A stretch of DNA of 64,000 nt from Perkinsus olseni. Taxonomy: Eukaryota > Perkinsozoa > Perkinsida > Perkinsidae. The notes under the pieces were generated by a model. The model ran no database searches, was not told the origin of the DNA, and worked only from the letters and a program-made list of their open reading frames with translations. Of this stretch, positions 23,500-33,960 are shown in pieces (position 1 is the first letter of the stretch; each line of letters opens with the position of its first letter). A program made the position numbers and the translations under genes. The stretch is taken from positions 62,001-126,000 of the forward strand of contig JABANP010000039.1 of assembly GCA_013115135.1 (NCBI GenBank), given 5' to 3'.

Positions 23500-24891
23500 C
23501 AGCTGGGAGCAAACACGAGCGATGAAGCGTTGGAAATGAGGGAAATAGCAATGAATGGTTTATCGGACTGCGTACCAGCAGAGGAGCCCGGCCGATTGAC
23601 AATAGTGAGGCGAAAAGGGAGAACTACAGTGGATGCCGCGGTAATCGGCCCCATCCTACTACACCTGCAGCCGGGGACTCCGAACGACTGTACTGGTGAA
23701 TGACTTTTCTGAAAAGGGCAAGGAATGATTAGACTAGGGCGATTTTTGTATCGTCTTGAGTGCCCTGGCCGCCGGGCACACGATGGACGAGTGAAAGAAG
23801 AGAATGTAGTTGCTATTTGACTTGATAGAAAAAACAACACGAATCCGTTATAATAAGCTTGACGGGATGAGAAACGTACTATGAACCGTCGGCACGGTGA
23901 CGACGAGGAGGAATGAGAAATGAACGCTGTGAGGATCGAACTCATGCGGTGAGAACGCGATGGGTAAAAACTCCAGCGCTCATCCACCCGGACAAAAAGT
24001 TTGTTGAGAATTGAATGGGCAACATGGGCGGCCGTGACCTGCGTCGTAGTTTCCAACTACAGTGTAGTTACTACACTTTCACCCGAAAGCAAGGAACACG
24101 TGATGCCGTCACGACTCACGGCTCATTGGGCCCATACGCCAACCGGCTCGTTTGATTTACATAATCATCACATAAGTCAAACGCACGAATGGCGCATGGG
24201 CGTAGTGTAACATTTTTCCCCACACATCACATTGTGTGTGTCAGTGTGAATTCCAACGCCGTCGTCCGGCTTAGATAGACTTGATGCCGATGTGCTGGCA
24301 ACTCACATTGCAAGCATCGCAGACTTTCAAGCATTACATTGTAATGTGGTAAATTTGGCGACGGTAAACTCGTCCGAAATTAGCGCAAATCCGACACACA
24401 TCGCTATCCGTGAATCACGGACCGTGATCATCGCGGCTATGAGACTCTCGGAAGTCCGTCCCGTCGTGGGATTCCGACCAAAAGTTACACTGGGGAAATT
24501 CTTACTGTGAGACTTCTGCTAGTAGCTTTCAGGTGCAGCTCTGAGCGGTAAACGTCCACTATGGTATTTCGCATCCGGAGTTGTGATTTCGCGTCAGAAC
24601 ATGACGTTATGGTGGTGCTTCAAACCATCCGAAAGTTCCTCCCGAGAGCTTTCAAAATCGGCAAACTTTCTGAACGCTATAGGAATACTCGAATACTATG
24701 GAAAGAATTTAACTCTTTCAGCAGCAGGTTTATCGTGACTTCGCCCTGAGTAGTCACTCGCGACTGTTCCAAGCTGGCATGGCCACAAGTGTGCGCCGCA
24801 GCAAGGAGTGGCGTATGTGGGCGTGAGTGTCCCTCACCACTTCCTCAAGAAGACCGCAGTCGACAGTAAGCCGTGTAGGCAATGAGTCTGT
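23500..24891. other. gene-poor stretch before the tRNA/secreted-protein array
   Basis: No motif-bearing frame. A minus-strand frame of 185 codons (23499-24056) has odd composition and no recognisable feature. Contains short inverted repeats (TGTAGTTACTACA at about 24061). The sequence just before 24892 has no similarity to the sequence that precedes the later tRNA copies. Confidence 0.4.
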
Positions 24892-24965
24892 GCTGGAATG
24901 GTCTAGTCGGTTATGACGACTGCCTCACACGCAGTAGGTCCTGAGTTCGATTCTCAGTTCCAGTA
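24892..24965 (+). tRNA. tRNA-Val(CAC), copy 1
   Basis: 74 nt folding as a cloverleaf. Acceptor GCTGGAA pairs with TTCCAGT (G1-U72 wobble). T8 is present and the D arm is GTCT/TGAC with GG in the loop. The anticodon stem ACTGC/GCAGT carries loop CTCACAC (anticodon CAC), the T arm is CTGAG/CTCAG with loop TTCGATT, and the discriminator is A. Box A (TGGTCTAGTCGG) and box B (GTTCGATTC) are intact. CCA is not encoded. No run of four or more T occurs on this strand before 26235. Confidence 0.9.
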
Positions 24966-25259
24966 TGTAAAGGTCTTCTTGCTCAAACACTAGCTTTACC
25001 CAAAGGAGGTGACGTCGGCGTACATGTACCTGGCTTCGTGATTCATCCTCTTAATGCCTCCAAAGCGGTACTAATAGTATTTCCGATAAATGACACAAAA
25101 TGGTGTGTACTCATTCACAATGTCCCGATGGAAGCTAGTGAGTACGTAGCCCGAAGGTCTGCTGATACGGCGATCATTCAGAGTGAGTGTGCTGGTTCTT
25201 CTCGCTACTTGTGAAAAAAGTTGCTCAGTTGATTTCCATCGTTGTTCTCTCCATAACCA

Positions 25260-26153
25260 ATGCGTTCCTATCTCTTCGCAGTCATCGCTGCTGTAGCAGC
25301 TGCCACTGAAGATCCGTGCGCTCAGATGTGTTCTGATGTCAGCGGCTGCAGTGGTTCAAAGTACGGATCGTATTGCAAGTCGTGGCTGAGTAGCCCCGTC
25401 TGCTTCGGTCTGGTGAAGAAAGCTGATGGTTCGGTGTGCTTCCAGCCGACAGACTCTTCCTGTGTCGGAGACTCGATATCTTGCGGTTCAGTGAGCACTC
25501 CAGTCGTCACCACAACGACTGAGCCTGTCACAACCACAACTAAGGCCGCTGTTTCCACGACCACAACTAAGGCTGCTGTTTCCACGACCACAACTAAGGC
25601 TGCTGTTTCCACGACCACAACTAAGGCCGCTGTTTCCACGACCACAACTAAGGCCGCTGTTTCCACGACTGGTTCCACTACTACCGAAGGCACCACGACC
25701 ACCGCAGCTCCTGCTTCTGCTACCACGGCGGAGGTAACAACTACCACCACAACGACGATGCCTCCTACAACTGTTCCGACAACTCAGGCCACTACAACTC
25801 CGTCGACTACTGCCTCTACCACAAGTGTAGCGACTACTCAGGCCACAACAACTACTACGACTAGTACCACCGCTAGCGAGGAGTTTGGCGGAAAGTACTG
25901 TGGCAACCTCTTCGGTCAAAGCTTCAGTGTTGACTTCGAGAATGGTCACGCTACTGTCAGCGTCCTTGGTCAGAGTGCTGGTGCTGACTATAAAGTTGAG
26001 GGGACTAAGATCGTCTTCTCGAATTACGATCCTATGCTGCAGAAGTTGATGAATGCCTTCCATATCAAGAGTATCGATGGTACCATCATCAGCCCAACTG
26101 AAGTTCATATTAAGGCTGGCATACTTATTGACACTACTCTCACTAGCTGTTAA
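25260..26153 (+). CDS. secreted Cys-module/Thr-repeat protein, array copy 1
   Basis: 297 residues from ATG 25260. Signal peptide (MRSYLFAVIAAVAAAT, about residues 1-16); Cys-rich module (about 19-77) with CAQMC, GSYCKSW, PVCFG and further Cys; Thr-rich region with five copies of the 9-residue unit KAAVSTTTT and more Thr/Pro/Ala sequence, likely heavily O-glycosylated; then a folded-looking domain of about 90 residues (GGKYCGNLFGQSFSVDF...TTLTSC) with a Cys near each end. No membrane anchor is seen, so it is likely secreted or wall-associated. Function is unknown. It lies 295 bp downstream of the tRNA on the same strand and has no intron. Confidence 0.85.
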   Translation: MRSYLFAVIAAVAAATEDPCAQMCSDVSGCSGSKYGSYCKSWLSSPVCFGLVKKADGSVCFQPTDSSCVGDSISCGSVSTPVVTTTTEPVTTTTKAAVSTTTTKAAVSTTTTKAAVSTTTTKAAVSTTTTKAAVSTTGSTTTEGTTTTAAPASATTAEVTTTTTTTMPPTTVPTTQATTTPSTTASTTSVATTQATTTTTTSTTASEEFGGKYCGNLFGQSFSVDFENGHATVSVLGQSAGADYKVEGTKIVFSNYDPMLQKLMNAFHIKSIDGTIISPTEVHIKAGILIDTTLTSC

Positions 26154-26963
26154 GGAAAACAGCTGTTACTCAAGATTCCTGTTGGTGTAGATACTCTTCT
26201 CAGCATCCCTCTCTCACGGGGTCTTCTCAAATTCTTTTTATTCATTCCATTTCTTGATGGGCCTACTTTCACATTCTGGGTAATCTCTTCGCGGCCCGTG
26301 TTGATGCTCACCTTATGGGGTTGTTGAGTTTGTCAAGTAAAAACGAAAGAGAGGCTGTCGTATTGTGGTCGTTTATTTTCGATCGGCTTCTTGTCTTCGG
26401 CTACTTGAGCCCTTTGTTGGTTGGCGGTATCAGTCGAGTCAGAAGATCTCGTGTAATCGTTGACCGTCGTGAAGTTGCTGGATGTGTGATGAACAATGAA
26501 GCATGTCGACAAGTCTGTCCTAACCAAGATGAAGCTTTTCTGGTCCCGGGTACACTATCACCGCATCAGCCCAAGGTGATGTATAACCTCCGTGGAGGTT
26601 GTATTCCGATTCTACACATATCTCGCAGACTCTACTCATATATCTCACAGGCTCCTCATCGGCGATGTGCGTGAAGCGTGACTTCAACTACTGAGGATAG
26701 GACGGTTAGAAAGCTTGGAATGTCTATTGAGTGGTCAAGCGGGGGGATCGCTATCTTCTCCCGTTGAGCAATGAGCCTCAGTATGCCAATCTCTGATCAT
26801 TGCTCTCAGGCCAGTACTGAACGGTAATACGTTACATATGCAGGTTACAGCACTGCTTACCTCTAGCAGTTGCCTGCGTTGTTGTGTGCTCATACAGCAA
26901 CCTTGTTCCATTTTCTCAGGGAGGGTGTAGCCGAGAACGAATCGCTCGAACATCAGATTTCGG

Positions 26964-27037
26964 GCTGGAATGGTCTAGTCGGTTATGACGACTGCCTCAC
27001 ACGCAGTAGGTCCTGAGTTCGATTCTCAGTTCCAGTA
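26964..27037 (+). tRNA. tRNA-Val(CAC), copy 2
   Basis: Identical in sequence to the copy at 24892-24965; same cloverleaf, anticodon CAC and internal promoter boxes. Confidence 0.9.
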
Positions 27038-27331
27038 TGTAAAGGTCTTCTTGCTCAAACACTAGCTTTACCCAAAGGAGGTGACGTCGGCGTACATGTA
27101 CCTGGCTTCGTGATTCATCCTCTTAATGCCTCCAAAGCGGTACTAATAGTATTTCCGATAAATGACACAAAATGGTGTGTACTCATTCACAATGTCCCGA
27201 TGGAAGCTAGTGAGTACGTAGCCCGAAGGTCTGCTGATACGGCGATCATTCAGAGTGAGTGTGCTGGTTCTTCTCGCTACTTGTGAAAAAAGTTGCTCAG
27301 TTGATTTCCATCGTTGTTCTCTCCATAACCA

Positions 27332-28279
27332 ATGCGTTCCTATCTCTTCGCAGTCATCGCTGCTGTAGCAGCTGCCACTGAAGATCCGTGCGCTCAGATG
27401 TGTTCTGATGTCAGCGGCTGCAGTGATTCCAAGTACGGATCGTATTGCAAGTCGTGGCTGAGTAGCCCCGTCTGCTTCGGTCTGGTGAAGAAAGCTGATG
27501 GTTCGGTATGCTTCCAGCCGACAGACTCTTCCTGTGTCGGAGACTCGATATCTTGCGGTTCAGTGAGCACTCCAGTCGTCACCACAACGACTGAGCCTGT
27601 CACAACCACAACTAAGGCCGCTGTTTCCACGACCACAACTAAGGCTGCTGTTTCCACGACCACAACTAAGGCTGCTGTTTCCACGACCACAACTAAGGCT
27701 GCTGTTTCCACGACCACAACTAAGGCTGCTGTTTCCACGACCACAACTAAGGCCGCTGTTTCCACGACCACAACTAAGGCCGCTGTTCCCACGACTGGTT
27801 CCACTACTACCGAAGGCACCACGACCACCGCAGCTCCTGCTTCTGCTACCACGGCGGAGGTAACAACTACCACCACAACGACGATGCCTCCTACAACTGT
27901 TCCGACAACTCAGGCCACTACAACTCCGTCGACTACTGCCTCTACCACAAGTGTAGCGACTACTCAGGCCACAACAACTACTACGACTAGTACCACCGCT
28001 AGCGAGGAGTTTGGCGGAAAGTACTGTGGCAACCTCTTCGGTCAAAGCTTCAGTGTTGACTTCGAGAATGGTCACGCTACTGTCAGCGTCCTTGGTCAGA
28101 GTGCTGGTGCTGACTATAAAGTTGAGGGGACTAAGATCGTCTTCTCGAATTACGATCCTATGCTGCAGAAGTTGATGAATGCCTTCCATATCAAGAGTAT
28201 CGATGGTACCATCATCAGCCCAACTGAAGTTCATATTAAGGCTGGCATACTTATTGACACTACTCTCACTAGCTGTTAA
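27332..28279 (+). CDS. secreted Cys-module/Thr-repeat protein, array copy 2
   Basis: 315 residues. Same layout as the copy at 25260, but seven KAAVSTTTT units, the last with Pro in place of Ser (AAVPT). The Cys module has CSDSKYGSYC where copy 1 has CSGSKYGSYC. The C-terminal domain is unchanged. The strong conservation of protein and DNA indicates recent duplication or homogenisation. Confidence 0.85.
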   Translation: MRSYLFAVIAAVAAATEDPCAQMCSDVSGCSDSKYGSYCKSWLSSPVCFGLVKKADGSVCFQPTDSSCVGDSISCGSVSTPVVTTTTEPVTTTTKAAVSTTTTKAAVSTTTTKAAVSTTTTKAAVSTTTTKAAVSTTTTKAAVSTTTTKAAVPTTGSTTTEGTTTTAAPASATTAEVTTTTTTTMPPTTVPTTQATTTPSTTASTTSVATTQATTTTTTSTTASEEFGGKYCGNLFGQSFSVDFENGHATVSVLGQSAGADYKVEGTKIVFSNYDPMLQKLMNAFHIKSIDGTIISPTEVHIKAGILIDTTLTSC

Positions 28280-29088
28280 GGAAAACAGCTGTTACTCAAG
28301 ATTCCTGTTGGTGTAGATACTCTTCTCAGCATCCCTCTCTCACGGGGTCTTCTCAAATTCTTTTTATTCATTCCATTTCTTGATGGGCCTACTTTCACAT
28401 TCTGGGTAATCTCTTCGCGGCCCGTGTTGATGCTCACCTTATGGGGTTGTTGAGTTTGTCAAGTAAAAACGAAAGAGAGGCTGTCGTATTGTGGTCGTTT
28501 ATTTTCGATCGGCTTCTTGTCTTCGGCTACTTGAGCCCTTGTTGGTTGGCGGTATCAGTCGAGTCAGAAGATCTCGTGTAATCGTTGACCGTCGTGAAGT
28601 TGCTGGATGTGTGATGAACAATGAAGCATGTCGACAAGTCTGTCCTAACCAAGATGAAGCTTTTCTGGTCCCGGGTACACTATCACCGCATCAGCCCAAG
28701 GTGATGTATAACCTCCGTGGAGGTTGTATTCCGATTCTACACATATCTCGCAGACTCTACTCATATATCTCACAGGCTCCTCATCGGCGATGTGCGTGAA
28801 GCGTGACTTCAACTACTGAGGATAGGACGGTTAGAAAGCTTGGAATGGCTATTGAGTGGTCAAGCGGGGGGATCGCTATCTTCTCCCGTTGAGCAATGAG
28901 CCTCAGTATGCCAATCTCTGATCATTGCTCTCAGGCCAGTACTGAACGGTAATACGTTACATATCCAGGTTACAGCACTGCTTACCTCTAGCAGTTGCCT
29001 GCGTTGTTGTGTGCTCATACAGCAACCTTGTTCCATTTTCTCAGGGAGGGTGTAGCCGAGAACGAATCGCTCGAACATCAGATTTCGG

Positions 29089-29162
29089 GCTGGAATGGTC
29101 TAGTCGGTTATGACGACTGCCTCACACGCAGTAGGTCCTGAGTTCGATTCTCAGTTCCAGTA
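29089..29162 (+). tRNA. tRNA-Val(CAC), copy 3
   Basis: Identical to the other three copies in all 74 bases. Confidence 0.9.
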
Positions 29163-29456
29163 TGTAAAGGTCTTCTTGCTCAAACACTAGCTTTACCCAA
29201 AGGAGGTGACGTCGGCGTACATGTACCTGGCTTCGTGATTCATCCTCTTAATGCCTCCAAAGCGGTACTAATAGTATTTCCGATAAATGACACAAAATGG
29301 TGTGTACTCATTCACAATGTCCCGATGGAAGCTAGTGAGTACGTAGCCCGAAGGTCTGCTGATACGGCGATCATTCAGAGTGAGTGTGCTGGTTCTTCTC
29401 GCTACTTGTGAAAAAAGTTGCTCAGTTGATTTCCATCGTTGTTCTCTCCATAACCA

Positions 29457-30404
29457 ATGCGTTCCTATCTCTTCGCAGTCATCACTGCTGTAGCAGCTGC
29501 CACTGAAGATCCGTGCGCTCAGATGTGTTCTGATGTCAGCGGCTGCAGTGATTCCAAGTACGGATCGTATTGCAAGTCGTGGCTGAGTAGCCCCGTCTGC
29601 TTCGGTCTGGTGAAGAAAGCTGATGGTTCGGTATGCTTCCAGCCGACAGACTCTTCCTGTGTCGGAGACTCGATATCTTGCGGTTCAGTGAGCACTCCAG
29701 TCGTCACCACAACGACTGAGCCTGTCACAACCACAACTAAGGCCGCTGTTTCCACGACCACAACTAAGGCTGCTGTTTCCACGACCACAACTAAGGCTGC
29801 TGTTTCCACGACCACAACTAAGGCTGCTGTTTCCACGACCACAACTAAGACTGCTGTTTCCACGACCACAACTAAGGCCGCTGTTTCCACGACCACAACT
29901 AAGGCCGCTGTTTCCACGACTGGTTCCACTACTACCGAAGGCACCACGACCACCGCAGCTCCTGCTTCTGCTACCACGGCGGAGGTAACAACTACCACCA
30001 CAACGACGATGCCTCCTACAACTGTTCCGACAACTCAGGCCACTACAACTCCGTCGACTACTGCCTCTACCACAAGTGTAGCGACTACTCAGGCCACAAC
30101 AACTACTACGACTAGTACCACCGCTAGCGAGGAGTTTGGCGGAAAGTACTGTGGCAACCTCTTCGGTCAAAGCTTCAGTGTTGACTTCGAGAATGGTCAC
30201 GCTACTGTCAGCGTCCTTGGTCAGAGTGCTGGTGCTGACTATAAAGTTGAGGGGACTAAGATCGTCTTCTCGAATTACGATCCTATGCTGCAGAAGTTGA
30301 TGAATGCCTTCCATATCAAGAGTATCGATGGTACCATCATCAGCCCAACTGAAGTTCATATTAAGGCTGGCATACTTATTGACACTACTCTCACTAGCTG
30401 TTAA
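29457..30404 (+). CDS. secreted Cys-module/Thr-repeat protein, array copy 3
   Basis: 315 residues. Same layout as copy 2, with seven 9-residue units, one reading KTAVSTTTT. The signal peptide has AVITAVAAAT. The C-terminal domain is the same as in copies 1 and 2. Confidence 0.85.
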   Translation: MRSYLFAVITAVAAATEDPCAQMCSDVSGCSDSKYGSYCKSWLSSPVCFGLVKKADGSVCFQPTDSSCVGDSISCGSVSTPVVTTTTEPVTTTTKAAVSTTTTKAAVSTTTTKAAVSTTTTKAAVSTTTTKTAVSTTTTKAAVSTTTTKAAVSTTGSTTTEGTTTTAAPASATTAEVTTTTTTTMPPTTVPTTQATTTPSTTASTTSVATTQATTTTTTSTTASEEFGGKYCGNLFGQSFSVDFENGHATVSVLGQSAGADYKVEGTKIVFSNYDPMLQKLMNAFHIKSIDGTIISPTEVHIKAGILIDTTLTSC

Positions 30405-31214
30405 GGAAAACAGCTGTGACTCAAGATTCCTGTTGGTGTAGATACTCTTCTCAGCATCCCTCTCTCACGGGGTCTTCTCAAATTCTTTTTATTCATTCCA
30501 TTTCTTGATGGGCCTACTTTCACATTCTGGGTAATCTCTTCGCGGCCCGTGTTGATGCTCACCTTATGGGGTTGTTGAGTTTGTCAAGCAAAAACGAAAG
30601 AGAGGCTGTCGTATTGTGGTCGTTTATTTTCGATCGGCTTCTTGTCTTCGGCTACTTGAGCCCTTGTTGGTTGGCGGTATCAGTCGAGTCAGAAGATCTC
30701 GTGTAATCGTTGACCGTCGTGAAGTTGCTGGATGTGTGATGAACAATGAAGCATGTCGACAAGTCTGTCCTAACCAAGATGAAGCTTTTCTGGTCCCGGG
30801 TACACTATCACCGCATCAGCCCAAGGTGATGTATAACCTCCGTGGAGGTTGTATTCCGATTCTACACATATCTCGCAGACTCTACTCATATATCTCACAG
30901 GCTCCTCATCGGCGATGTGCGTGAAGCGTGACTTCAACTACTGAGGATAGGACGGTTAGAAAGCTTGGAATGACTATTGAGTGGTCAAGCGGGGGAGATC
31001 GCTATCTTCTCCCGTTGAGCAATGAGCCTCAGTATGCCAATCTCTGATCATTGCTCTCAGGCCAGTCCTGAACGGTAATACGTTACATATGCAGGTTACA
31101 GCACTGCTTACCTCTAGCAGTTGCCTGCGTTGTTGTGTGCTCATACAGCAACCTTGTTCCATTTTCTCAGGGAGGGTGTAGCCGAGAACGAATCGCTCGA
31201 ACTTCAAATTTCGC

Positions 31215-31288
31215 GCTGGAATGGTCTAGTCGGTTATGACGACTGCCTCACACGCAGTAGGTCCTGAGTTCGATTCTCAGTTCCAGTA
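31215..31288 (+). tRNA. tRNA-Val(CAC), copy 4
   Basis: Identical to copies 1 to 3, although the surrounding unit has diverged more than the others. Confidence 0.9.
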
Positions 31289-31582
31289 TGTAAAGGTCTT
31301 ATTGCTCAAACACTAGCTTTACCCAAAGGAGGTGACGTCGACGTACATGTACCTGGCTTCGTGATTCATCCTCTTAATGCCTCCAAAGCGGTACTAATAG
31401 TATTTCCGATAAATGACACAAAATGGTGTGTACTCATTCACAATGTCCCGATGGAAGCTAGTGAGTACGTAGCCCGAAGGTCTGCTGATACGGCGATCAT
31501 TCAGAGTGAGTGTGCTGGTTCTTCTCGCTACTTGTGAAAAAAGTTGCTCAGTTGATTTCCGTCGTTGATCTCTTCATTACCA

Positions 31583-32530
31583 ATGCGTTCCTATGTCTTC
31601 GCAGTCATCGCTGCTGTAGCAGCTGCCACTAAAGATCCGTGTGCTCAGATGTGTTCTGATGTCAGCGGCTGTAGTGATTCCAAGTACGGATCGTATTGCA
31701 AGTCGTGGCTGAGTAGCCCCGTCTGCTTCGGTCTGGTGAAGAAAGCTGATGGTTCGGTGTGCTTCCAGCCGACAGACTCTTCTTGTGTCGGAGACTCGAT
31801 ATCTTGCGGTTCAGTGAGCACTCCAGTCGTCACCACAACGACTGAGCCTGTCACAACCACAACTAAGGCCGCTGTTTCCACGACCACAACTACGGCCGCT
31901 GTTTCCACGACCACAACTACGGCCGCTGTTTCCACGACCACAACTAAGGTTGCTGTTTCCACGACCACAACTAAGGCTGCTGTTTCCACGACCACAACTA
32001 AGGCCGCTGTTTCCACGACCACAACTAAGGCCGCTGTTTCCACGACTGGTTCCACTACTACCGAAGGCACCACGACCACCGCAGCTCCTGCTTCTGCTAC
32101 CACGGCGGAGGTAACAACTACCACCACAACGACGATGCCTCCTACAACTGTTCCGACAACTCAGGCCACTACAACTCCGTCGACTACTGCCTCTACCACA
32201 AGTGTAGCGACTACTCAGGCCACAACAACTACTACGACTAGTACCACCGCTAGCGAGGAGTTTGGCGGAAAGTACTGTGGCAACCTCTTCGGTCAAAGCT
32301 TCAGTGTTGACTTCGAGAATGGTCACGCTACTGTCAGCGTCCTGGGTCAGAGTGCTGGTGCTGACTATAAAGTTGAGGGGACTAAGATCGTCTTCTCGAA
32401 TTACGATCCTATGCTGCAGAAGTTGATGAATGCCTTCCATATCAAGAGTATCGATGGTACCATCATCAGCCCAACTGAAGTTCATATCAAGGCTGGCATA
32501 CTTATTGACACTACTCTCACTAGCTGTTAA
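31583..32530 (+). CDS. secreted Cys-module/Thr-repeat protein, array copy 4
   Basis: 315 residues from ATG 31583, which is at the same place as in the other copies (an in-frame TTG lies 18 bp upstream but is not needed). The repeats are the most variable: two units read TAAVSTTTT and one KVAVSTTTT. The signal peptide is MRSYVFAVIAAVAAAT. Cys module and C-terminal domain are conserved and intact. Confidence 0.85.
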   Translation: MRSYVFAVIAAVAAATKDPCAQMCSDVSGCSDSKYGSYCKSWLSSPVCFGLVKKADGSVCFQPTDSSCVGDSISCGSVSTPVVTTTTEPVTTTTKAAVSTTTTTAAVSTTTTTAAVSTTTTKVAVSTTTTKAAVSTTTTKAAVSTTTTKAAVSTTGSTTTEGTTTTAAPASATTAEVTTTTTTTMPPTTVPTTQATTTPSTTASTTSVATTQATTTTTTSTTASEEFGGKYCGNLFGQSFSVDFENGHATVSVLGQSAGADYKVEGTKIVFSNYDPMLQKLMNAFHIKSIDGTIISPTEVHIKAGILIDTTLTSC

Positions 32531-33432
32531 GGAAAACAGCTGTTACTCAAGATTCCTGTTGGTGTAGATACTCTTCTCAGCATCCCTCTCTCACGGGGTC
32601 TTCTCAAATTCTTTTTATTCATTCCATTTCTTGATGGGCCTACTTTCACATTCTGGGTAATCTCTTCGCGGCCCGTGTTGATGCTCACCTTATGGGGTTG
32701 TTGAGTTTGTCAAGTAAAAACGAAAGAGAGGCTGTCGTATTGTGGTCGTTTATTTTCGATCGGCTTCTTGTCTTCGGCTACTTGAGCCCTTGTTGGTTGG
32801 CGGTATCAGTCGAGTCAATGGTCAAGATCTCGTGTAATCGTTGACTGTCGTGAAGTTGCTGGATGTGTGATGAACAATGAAGCATGTCGACAAGTCTGTC
32901 CTAACCAAGATAAAGGTTAGGAAGCTTGTAATAGTCCTACAACATGCATAAACTTACGAATGCGAATAGAGCGGAATCTGAATAACAGATGAACGGTGAA
33001 CGGTGATGACAACTTTTACTTCTCCGGCGCGTGTCAGGACGTCGCAATACACTGCATGGGTAAAGTGCGTCCTCCACGTGACATACTTCTATTCCTGCTG
33101 TTGCAAAAGACGAACAGTTGTCTTCGTGTTTAATCTGCCACAGGATATTCTACCATGCTAAACAAGCAGCCTGTATCCTTTTCTGCTCATCCATCGAATG
33201 GCCCATGAGTCGATTAATGTATAGGATGAACTCTAACCTCCAAATCAACGGTAGCACAGGCGTCACTTGCACTACAGTGCCAGCTATAGACTTTCAGCTA
33301 GGTACGGGATCCTCGGATACTGCACAGCTCCGCAAAAGGAGATTGATACAATTCCCTGAATAACTTGACACCATGAGGGGCTAACTGTGGATTCAAATTA
33401 CACTTGGACGTTTATCAAAGGACCCATTTCCT

Positions 33433-33960
33433 GTGACAGACCGATTCGTCCGGCTCCCAACGTCTTTGCGCAATCTCGGTGGCTCATTCTACAAAGAGCT
33501 GGGAAAAGCATCGGGGCAACATATCAGCCGGGCAAGATTTGATGATAGCGGTCTAAGTGTGTACGCTTATTTGCCCGTCGATCACCAACTCTATAATGGA
33601 GTAGAAACTGGAAGCTCTCTTCCTCCTTTTTGGATGTTGGTACTAGAAGGTGGAGCCCGACGGAAGCCGAATCGCTACACTCATCTGAGAGGTTGCGACT
33701 GCAGCCAGACGACAGTGCTTAAACATGGACTGAGAAAGGTCGGCCTTTTTACGTGGTAAGATCCACTGCGATTGAGTCACGTGTCAGCAATCTTGCCTTG
33801 CTGCCAGAAAGGCAAGACCAAGCCGTCGCCCATTGTGGTTTTTAATGGAACTCCCCACTGGCCCCAGTGCCTGATCGCGGCGAGGGAGCAACTGACCAGT
33901 CCTAGTCTCATCGACTGGGGCTGGGTTCGCCATCACTCCACGGGTGTGAGCAGGATGGTT
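33433..33960 (+). pseudogene. decayed pepsin-type aspartic protease copy
   Basis: The frame 33433-33759 aligns with the N-terminal part of the intact protease at 35025: RARFDDSGLSVYAYL against RTKFDDSGSSLYAYL, GCDCSQTTVLKHGL against GCDSSQTSIFRYGL, then LFTW against VFPW. The first catalytic loop reads VETGSS in place of VDTGSA, so the essential Asp is lost. Just after TW there is a stop, then weaker similarity continues to about 33960. It is a fossil of a duplication with the neighbour. Confidence 0.75.

Larger units (their letters stand above)
24892..26963 (+). repeat. tandem array unit 1 (2072 bp)
   Basis: First of four direct repeats, each running from the first base of a tRNA-Val to the base before the next tRNA. 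It has five 27-bp coding repeats instead of seven, which explains its shorter length, and one extra T near 26416. Confidence 0.95.
26964..29088 (+). repeat. tandem array unit 2 (2125 bp)
   Basis: Nearly identical to unit 3 over its whole length. Contains tRNA-Val, the secreted-protein gene and about 800 bp of 3' sequence, which includes a 7-bp hairpin (AACCTCCGTGGAGGTT) also present in units 1 and 3. Confidence 0.95.
29089..31214 (+). repeat. tandem array unit 3 (2126 bp)
   Basis: Differs from unit 2 by scattered single-base changes (for example Ala to Thr in the signal peptide of the encoded protein). Confidence 0.95.
31215..32950 (+). repeat. tandem array unit 4, truncated by an internal deletion
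   Basis: Begins with the fourth tRNA. After the gene it follows the other units to about 32910, then jumps to sequence that matches the units about 170 bp further on (GGTTAGGAAGCTTG), then diverges. This is the right end of the array and the most diverged copy. Confidence 0.85.

Noticed and set aside
23499..24056. 185-codon minus-strand frame
   Set aside because: Ser/Phe/Arg-rich composition with no motif and no ATG-supported start; likely chance.
25488..26108. Long antisense frame (206-224 codons) opposite each array gene, and a second Val-rich antisense frame
   Set aside because: Both arise from the 27-bp Thr-repeat composition of the sense gene; the antisense protein is low-complexity Ser/Gly/Arg or Val-rich with no independent signal.
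26315..26674. Plus-strand frame in the 3' part of each array unit
   Set aside because: Start and frame differ between unit 1 and the others because of a one-base change, which is not expected for a real gene; no motif.
26735..26953. 72-codon minus-strand frame conserved in array units 1 to 3
   Set aside because: Its conservation is explained by the near identity of the units; no motif or signal peptide.
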